Below are positions 57,497 through 64,000 of a stretch of 64,000 bases of DNA, one piece after another. Within the stretch, counting starts at the first letter, position 1, and each line of letters begins with the position of its first letter. The position numbers and the translations under genes were made by a program. The notes beneath the pieces were generated by a model. That model was not told the DNA's origin. It worked only from the letters and a program-made list of their open reading frames with translations, and searched no databases. Source of the DNA: Sphaerolaimus hirsutus (lineage: Eukaryota > Nematoda > Chromadorea > Monhysterida > Sphaerolaimidae); assembly GCA_964036195.1 (NCBI GenBank), contig OZ038456.1:23847792-23911791 (forward strand), in the 5' to 3' direction.

Positions 57497-58705
57497 CTTA
57501 GCGTTGTAGAAGAGCGTTGAGGTTTAGCACATCCTGGCTGGCATACATACAGTACACAGGTATTTCCAATGTTGTTAAAATTACAGAACATTTTCAGGAG
57601 TATCTGTAAGTTGGAAGTATTTCATATATTTTTTACTACCTTCATATTCAGATACCTTGGTATGAAAAAAATGGTTTAAAAAAACGTTAAAGTATTTAAC
57701 ATCAGAGGAAATTGAAACGAATTAAATATATAAATATACAAGAACTTTATGTCCCATGCTTATGAACATATTCCAGACATTTAGGAAGTGGTTTGGTACA
57801 AGTGAAGCTATAACCCAATGGTGTATGGTAGCTTTGGAAAAAATGAGATCATATCTGGTGAAAAAATCCCTTAGGTAAAGTGTTAAATGTATCCATAGAA
57901 GTAGGACATAACTATTTGTGACATATCTATCCCTTTCAATGCCAAAGGCTCTGGTATACTTCTCTTGATGTATCTACATATTTATGTTTATACTATACAT
58001 ACCTAGATAAAATACAATATGTGTAATGAATTCCTAGCATGGTTTTTTTTCTTGAAAATACTCTTTACAAAATAAGATTTACGCAAATGTACCCAGATAC
58101 GTTCAAAAAGTATCAATTTGTCTGAATATAAATACTTTCTGTGTAGAAAACAAGAACATTTGTACTCTGTATCTGAATGTGAATATTTTTAAGCAATAAC
58201 GATACTTTTTAACAACTACCTATGATTTTTAGACAAAAATTGTAAATATGTCCATTTACACGCTCAGCACGCAGGTATTTACATATCAATAAATATTTTC
58301 TCTTTTTGTTTGCATAGCTGTAACTCCGAGATTTTAAGCCAAAAGTGCACACAATACCGGATAAGCGGGACAAAAACGGCTCACAAAAAGCGTAAAAATG
58401 CACAAAAAGTCTTTTGATGTTCACAAAAAAAACATTCAAATCGCGTGTTTGCGGCTGTCTGTACTCATCTGTCTGTCTGACTTTACACCAACAGTATTGT
58501 ACGCATGCGACTTTTATTTTATGAAACGTTGAAAATGTTCATTGCTGTTCAAACTACCTATATGTTAACGTACCAAATATTCACAACAATGATTTTTTCA
58601 TCTTTTTACAAAAATCGCGTGCTTTACAAAATCGCGGTTTTTCACAAAATTCGCACGCTTCCAAAGGGATACGTGAAATAAATAAATGCGGCTGCAGGCA
58701 GAGTA
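57497..58705. other. intergenic, no gene seen
   Basis: No credible ORF. 58500-58705 resembles the interior of 53464-53709 in reverse orientation, so part is an old TACTCGGC relic. Confidence 0.45.
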
Positions 58706-59921
58706 TACTCGGCGGACATCATAATTTGCATTGAAATCTACCATAACCCATCTGAATAATGAACAAAAAATAAAAATATTTTTTTTATCGTAATATTGGC
58801 CCTACACACACTAGTTTTCACCGTAACTGATTCTGAAAACTGAAATGGCGACATGGCGACATTATACCAGAGTTGCGAAAGTGTATTTACACTTACCCGA
58901 AATACCCGGGTAAATGGGTATTTATATTTACACTTACACTTACACTTTCATAAAATACCCATACACTTTTTTTACACTTTCCTGGGCAAAATACCCGGGT
59001 ACAGAAAGTGTATTTTTTTTCTTTCAGATGGCCCTGTTTTATGCTTTTGAGAAAGCATAAAACAGGGTCATGTACAAAAAAAGCATTGAATGTAGAAAAT
59101 ATGGCAAATGTACATACTAGCTTTTGATCTACAACCTTTGGTCAGTACTCATGGTATTCTACAGTTTCATCATACTTTTGTAAAAAGGACAAGATCAATG
59201 GAAATTCACCAGCTGGACACAAAGTCAATTTTTGCATTGACATTTGCTGCATGTCCATTCTTGCATTTAAACAGTGTGTATCGCATCGCTTAATCAGTAA
59301 AATATCAACACTGTAAAACTGCCATTATTAGGGAACTTCATACAACTACAGTATTTGTTAGTCTGAAATTTTTCATAAAAGGCTGTAAAATGTGAAATAA
59401 TGCATGAAAATGATAAATAAATTGATCTAAATGTGAGAACAGCGGTGTTTTCTAATGCTCAACAGTGAGCTCTTTCTAAAAAAAATTTTACACTTACACT
59501 TTTTTTTACACTTTCCTAGGTATTTTTAAATACCTTACACTTTTGGTATCCTTACTTAAAATTTGGAAAGTGTATTTACACTTACACTTACACTTTCCAA
59601 AAATACCGGTATTTTAACAACTCTGCATTATACCTACTCTTTCTGTATGCTATACGTGTTTTAGTTTTGAAATTTTCAAAGTTTAACTTTCATTAATTTC
59701 AATTCAAATTTAAAATTCATTAAGTACTTCATCCGTGTTGATTTATTTGCACTTTAAAAAAATTCAGTTTTCACACGAAGTTACGGTGAAAACTAGTGTG
59801 TGTAGGCACAATTAGTTTTTACTTATGGAATGATTAATTACGAAAATAAGTCATTGAATCACACGATTTTATTCACAAAATTATGGTAGGATTCCGCGCA
59901 AAGTATGCGCTCCGCTCGGTA
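58706..59921. mobile_element. TACTCGGCGGAC element with two further elements nested inside
   Basis: Outer ends TACTCGGCGGAC and GCTCGGTA. Inside, about 58793-59818 has TACACACACTAGTTTTCACC inverted ends, and inside that is the hAT-like 58873-59624. Confidence 0.75.
58873..59624. mobile_element. hAT-like element with TTACACTTACACTT arms
   Basis: Ends CAGAGTTGCG and AACAACTCTG with an exact 8-bp duplication CATTATAC on each side. Same ends as 41899-42674 but the arms are (TTACAC)n. Confidence 0.92.
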
Positions 59922-60050
59922 TATAAAGTCCGCAAAGTATACACACTAGTTTTTTTACCAAAATTTCGACAACTTGTAGATCAGCATTGAACGCATTTGA
60001 GTTTACCGGAATGAGTTTTGTTTAATCCCGGTAAACAGTAGTTGACTTAC

Positions 60051-60250
60051 NNNNNNNNNNNNNNNNNNNNNNNNNNNNNNNNNNNNNNNNNNNNNNNNNN
60101 NNNNNNNNNNNNNNNNNNNNNNNNNNNNNNNNNNNNNNNNNNNNNNNNNNNNNNNNNNNNNNNNNNNNNNNNNNNNNNNNNNNNNNNNNNNNNNNNNNNN
60201 NNNNNNNNNNNNNNNNNNNNNNNNNNNNNNNNNNNNNNNNNNNNNNNNNN
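60051..60250. other. assembly gap (200 N)
   Basis: Exactly 200 N. Confidence 0.98.
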
Positions 60251-60854
60251 ACATGGATATGTGCACTTACGAAATGAAAGTCCTGTTTTTCATAGGGATC
60301 TGAGATGGATATGTGCACTTTCTATATGAAAATTGTGATTTTTCTGAAAAACGGTACCACTGTATCTCGGGAACGAAATGGACTATAACACTGATTTTTT
60401 TACCAAAATGGGCAGAATTATACGTGGATGTCGAATCCACAGCTAACTCGATTTTTCTGGATTTGGCGCTTGTGAACTTTTGGAACGGAAGTCCCCACTT
60501 GTCATTCACTAATTTTCTTGTCATTTGTCAATTTGAGGAATTGACACATGGATTCGACATTTTTCAAATGTTTTGTTCCTCCAGAGTCAAGATTCCTATT
60601 TGATATTATGCCGAATTTCTAGTTGAGGCTGCTCCTGTAAAGCAGAAAACAAATGTATGCGGTTTAAGTTTGAAAAGCGCTGGTTTCTTTGTGTGCCTGA
60701 ATCATTCAATCATTTCCAAAGAAATTGTTGTGATTTTTCAGAACTGAACTTTTTTAGACAAAAACGCTTAACTTTGAATGTAATGTTAGAAGGCACTTTC
60801 TTGTGTTTTGCAATCAGAGGAAATTGTTCATTCATTAAAAAAAAATAGAAACTA

Positions 60855-61380
60855 CCGTATATCCTTGAATAAGACCCCAGGGGCGTTATTATTTCGTCAG
60901 AGGTTTTGGAGGGGGGAGTTATTCAAGGGGGGGTACTATTCAGGGGGGAGTAATTTTTTCCTCAGAACTTCCAGGAAAACTTTCACTTTATTCATTGTTT
61001 GTATGCATTCCGTGAACACACCTAAAGCAGAAAATGACCAGTTCAACACTAACAAAACAACGTATCCATCCTAAAATTTGTGTTCAATCATCTAAACCTA
61101 AAAATATCATAGGCTAACATTCTTTTGTATTTTTCGTTTCACACACCAAACCCCATTCGATTGCATTCGATGAATCAGCCCAGACATAGCTTTATTTTTC
61201 TGTTTGTCTCGTTTACATTTTCGTGTGTTGCTCATCGATCGTTTATCCAGAGGGGGGACTTATTCAAGAGGGGGGAGTTATTCAAGGGGGGGCGTTATTT
61301 TTTCCTCACCTGGCCAACAGGGGGGTGTTATTCAAGGGGGGTAATATTCAAGGGGGGGGGTCTTATTCAAGGATATACGG
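60855..61380. mobile_element. CCGTATATCCTTGAATAAG element (type III) with known empty site
   Basis: CCGTATATCCTTG to CAAGGATATACGG, TA at 60853-60854 and 61381-61382. Copy 1 has the single TA at 56293-56294. Confidence 0.93.
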
Positions 61381-61386
61381 TATGTA

Positions 61387-63066
61387 TACTCGGCGGACAT
61401 CACGCTTAGTATGGAAACCTACCATAACCCATCTGAATAATGAACTAATGAACTAAAAAAATATACAGTTGTTTCATCATAATATTTCGTTTTTACTGTG
61501 GAATAATTATTTACGGAATTTATTACGCGATTTTATTCATTAAATTATGGTAGAATTCAGCTCATAAACACCTTCCCGATCAAGTCCGGCCCCCAATTTT
61601 TTATTTTACTTCTGCCGTCCCATCTACAGTTCTAGGACGCGCCAGAAGCTAAAACTTGGGGTAGATATTGGCGCAACCCCCCTCTACTTCGCATGAATTG
61701 AAGGGGTCGCGGCGACCCTCTACAGGGTGGGTCGCCGAGTGCAAAAAATTTTTGCAGCTTTTTAGTGTCCCACACAGGTCCGGCCCCCACTGATTTCTTT
61801 CACTGCGGGTGCCGTACCTCCACCTGTGGGAGGGGTATAAATCTACAATTTTGGGGATGTGTCGCCAACATCCCTCCCCTACAATACACTGGCCAGGCGG
61901 TCTTTAGCAACTCACCACAGTGTGGGGATGCAAAGTTCAAAATTTATTAAAATGTTACTGTCCCACACAAGTCCAGCATCCAATTGAATTTCAAAAAATG
62001 AACACTTTTGTGTCGTTTTAACACTAATGTGGTTGACAATGTGAAATAAGCATGAAATATCCTATAAAAGAGCTAAAAGACTATCCGACCTAAAACTGCC
62101 CACCACACAAACCCCTCTCCCCAAGTGGGTGACAAAAAAATCACTTTTTACAACTTTTTCATTAGACACTTGAACTGCTGGTTTACAATGATTTATAGAG
62201 GAGGGTTAAAGGTATCAAATTGTGTAAAAAACCTTACCTCAAAAATGCCTTCATAAGAAAATTTGCTGGGGGTAAATTTAAAATTGTAAATTTTGCCTAT
62301 TTTTGTTCCTGCAATGATGTCATTTTTACAATTTGAAATTCACCCCCAGCAAATTTTCTTATGAAGGCATTTTTTGAGGTAAGGTTTTTTACACAATTTG
62401 ATACCTTAACCCTCCTCTATAAATCATTGTAAACCAGCAGTTCAAGTGTCTAATGAAAAAGTTGTAAAACGTTATTTTTCTGTCACCCACTTGGGGGGGG
62501 GGTTTGTGTGGTGGGCAGTTTTAGGTAGGATAAGATATTTTTTAGAGGATATTTCATGCTTATTTCACATTGTCAACCACATTAGTGTTAAAACAACACA
62601 AAAGTGTTCATTTTTTGAAATTCAATTGGATGCTGGACTTGTGTGGGACAGTAACATTTTAATAAATTTTGAACTTTGCACCCCACACTGTGGTGAGTTG
62701 CTAAAGACCGCCTGACCAGTGTATAGTAGGGGAGGGGTGTTGGCGACACATCCCCAAAATTGTAGATTTATACCCCTCCCACAGGTGGAGATACGGGACC
62801 CGCAGTGTAAGAAATCAACCGGGGGCCGGACCTGTGCGGGACAGTGAAAACGCTGCAAATTTTTTTCACGTATATGGCGACCCCCTCTATAGTGAGTCGC
62901 CGCTGCCCCATTTATTCATGTGGGGTAGTGAGGGGTTGCGCCTATATACCACCCAAGTTTTAGTTTTCCACCCCTCCCACAACTGGAGATATGGCCTGCG
63001 AAGTGAAAAAAAAAATAGGCGGCCGGACTTGATCGGGAAGGTGTTTACTTTGCGGTCCGCTGAGTA
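61387..63066. mobile_element. TACTCGGCGGACATC element with 1.48-kb insertion
   Basis: Same element as 56299-56497, split at TA by 61567-63045. Confidence 0.9.
61567..63045. mobile_element. AACACCTTCCCGATC palindromic element, un-nested
   Basis: 1479-bp near-perfect palindrome centred near 62310. Ends AACACCTTCCCGATCAAGTC and GATCGGGAAGGTGTT; TA flanks; GTCCGGCCCCC sub-terminal repeats. The empty site is copy 1 at about 56477-56480. Confidence 0.92.
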
Positions 63067-63445
63067 TACACAGTAAACCTGAAAGTCTTATATGCTTTTC
63101 AAAAAAAAATTGAGATTTGTTGCCAAGCATTCAAAATATTCTTCCCGGTAAAAGATCCTCAAAACTTTGATAAAATGGGATGAAAAATTCGTTGCTGGAT
63201 ACTCAAAATTCTGAAATTGCATACACAGAGATACCAGATAATACAATACATACAATACATAAAGTGCAAATCATGTGTGCATAGGATTTAAAGAAATCTT
63301 GTGAAATTTATATTGTCAAAAATAAACAAAATCTTATACCATTTTTATATTTGCATATTTTCAGGCTTTTCAAAAGCGATAAATTATAAATAAATATAAT
63401 TATTATTATAAATAAATATAATTATAATTATAATTATAAATAAAC

Positions 63446-63845
63446 CGGCAGTGCACTATTCCGCATCTAAACCCATCCCGCATCTAAACCCATGTTGACC
63501 CGGAACACATCTTACTATACCTGGCATGTTGAAAATAGGTAATAAAACACATGACCTAGTTATTTTGAAGGTGAAAGTCTATAAGAAGTATGAAAATTAG
63601 GGAATTTTGGTGAAAATTAGGGTAAAATTGCTCAAAAGCGCTCCAGATAGCTAGATAGCTAGGCAATTTGCGGGTGGGGGGATGTTCAGGGGAATGTAGC
63701 CAAAAAAATTTGCGCCAGGGATAGATAGATAGCTGGGCGGTTTTAGGTGGTGTTACCCACCCCCTTTCTTACCCCTGCAGGCATAATGTGTCTATAATGG
63801 GTCTACATGCGGAATGGGCTTTGATGCGGAATGGGCCCTAGCCGA
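63446..63845. mobile_element. element with CATTCCGCATCTAAACC arms
   Basis: Left CACTATTCCGCATCTAAACC and right GCGGAATGGGCCC are inverted and internally repeated. Absent from copy 1 (56817-56830). A TAATTATAA run (63386-63443) precedes it. Confidence 0.7.
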
Positions 63846-64000
63846 GTGTACCTACTATGACATTTTTGTAAATCATACTAATATGATATTGAGTTACATT
63901 TTCATAATTAGGTATATTTGGACCTTAATGAAATCTTCTAGTTCTAGTGTTGTATACAAAACAACAACAACAATATTTCTGTGTAAGTAAACATAGAATA

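Larger units (their letters stand above)
60498..64000. repeat. second local duplication, copy 2 (runs off the window)
   Basis: Copy of 55936-56985 extended by three insertions: 60855-61380, 61567-63045 and about 63386-63849. Confidence 0.9.

Overview
The window is animal nuclear DNA, most likely from a repeat-rich invertebrate whose lineage I cannot fix. It has spliceosomal GT-AG introns with T-rich TTTCAG acceptors, a neuropeptide-type GPCR gene, a Ty3/gypsy retrotransposon, very low gene density and dozens of fold-back DNA transposons. There are two 200-N assembly gaps (23358-23557 and 60051-60250).

The main host content is one gene present twice, in tandem and on the + strand. The downstream copy (gene B, 29983-50374) can be read completely: nine exons encode an N-glycosylated N terminus and TM1-TM7 of a class A, FMRFamide-receptor-like GPCR. 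They are followed by a small exon 10 that either ends the protein (465 codons) or is spliced, phase-compatibly, to seven more exons (761 codons, C terminus LTSV). Gene A (12714-22289) shows the same exons 7-10 and tail exons 1-7 with intact frames; its 5' half must lie left of the window. The copies align from the window start (1-60 plus 8432-22939) to 35816-51030, ending about 650 bases after the stop codon.

Region by region: 61-8431 is a Ty3/gypsy element with identical 133-bp LTRs, inserted in gene A intron 6; the empty site is preserved in gene B at 35874. A hAT-like element later split its RNase H. 8432-22939 is the rest of gene A. 22940-29982 is intergenic: hairpins, a gap, a 1.2-kb ACTTGACATTT array and palindromic elements. 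29983-50374 is gene B, with introns swollen by nested elements, including a 4.1-kb nest at 44028-48176. 51031-64000 is intergenic mosaic DNA: several fold-back families, one possible membrane-protein exon on the - strand (54765-55023), and a second local duplication (55936-56985 against 60498-64000).

Comparing the paralogous copies exposes filled and empty insertion sites, so target duplications can be read directly: 8 bp for hAT-like elements whose arms are simple-sequence arrays, TA for a large CCGTAT-ended superfamily, TA for ACTCGGCGGAC and AACACCTTCCC families, 3 bp for a CACAGC family and 4 bp for the LTR element. Almost everything outside the GPCR exons is the product of these families inserting into one another.
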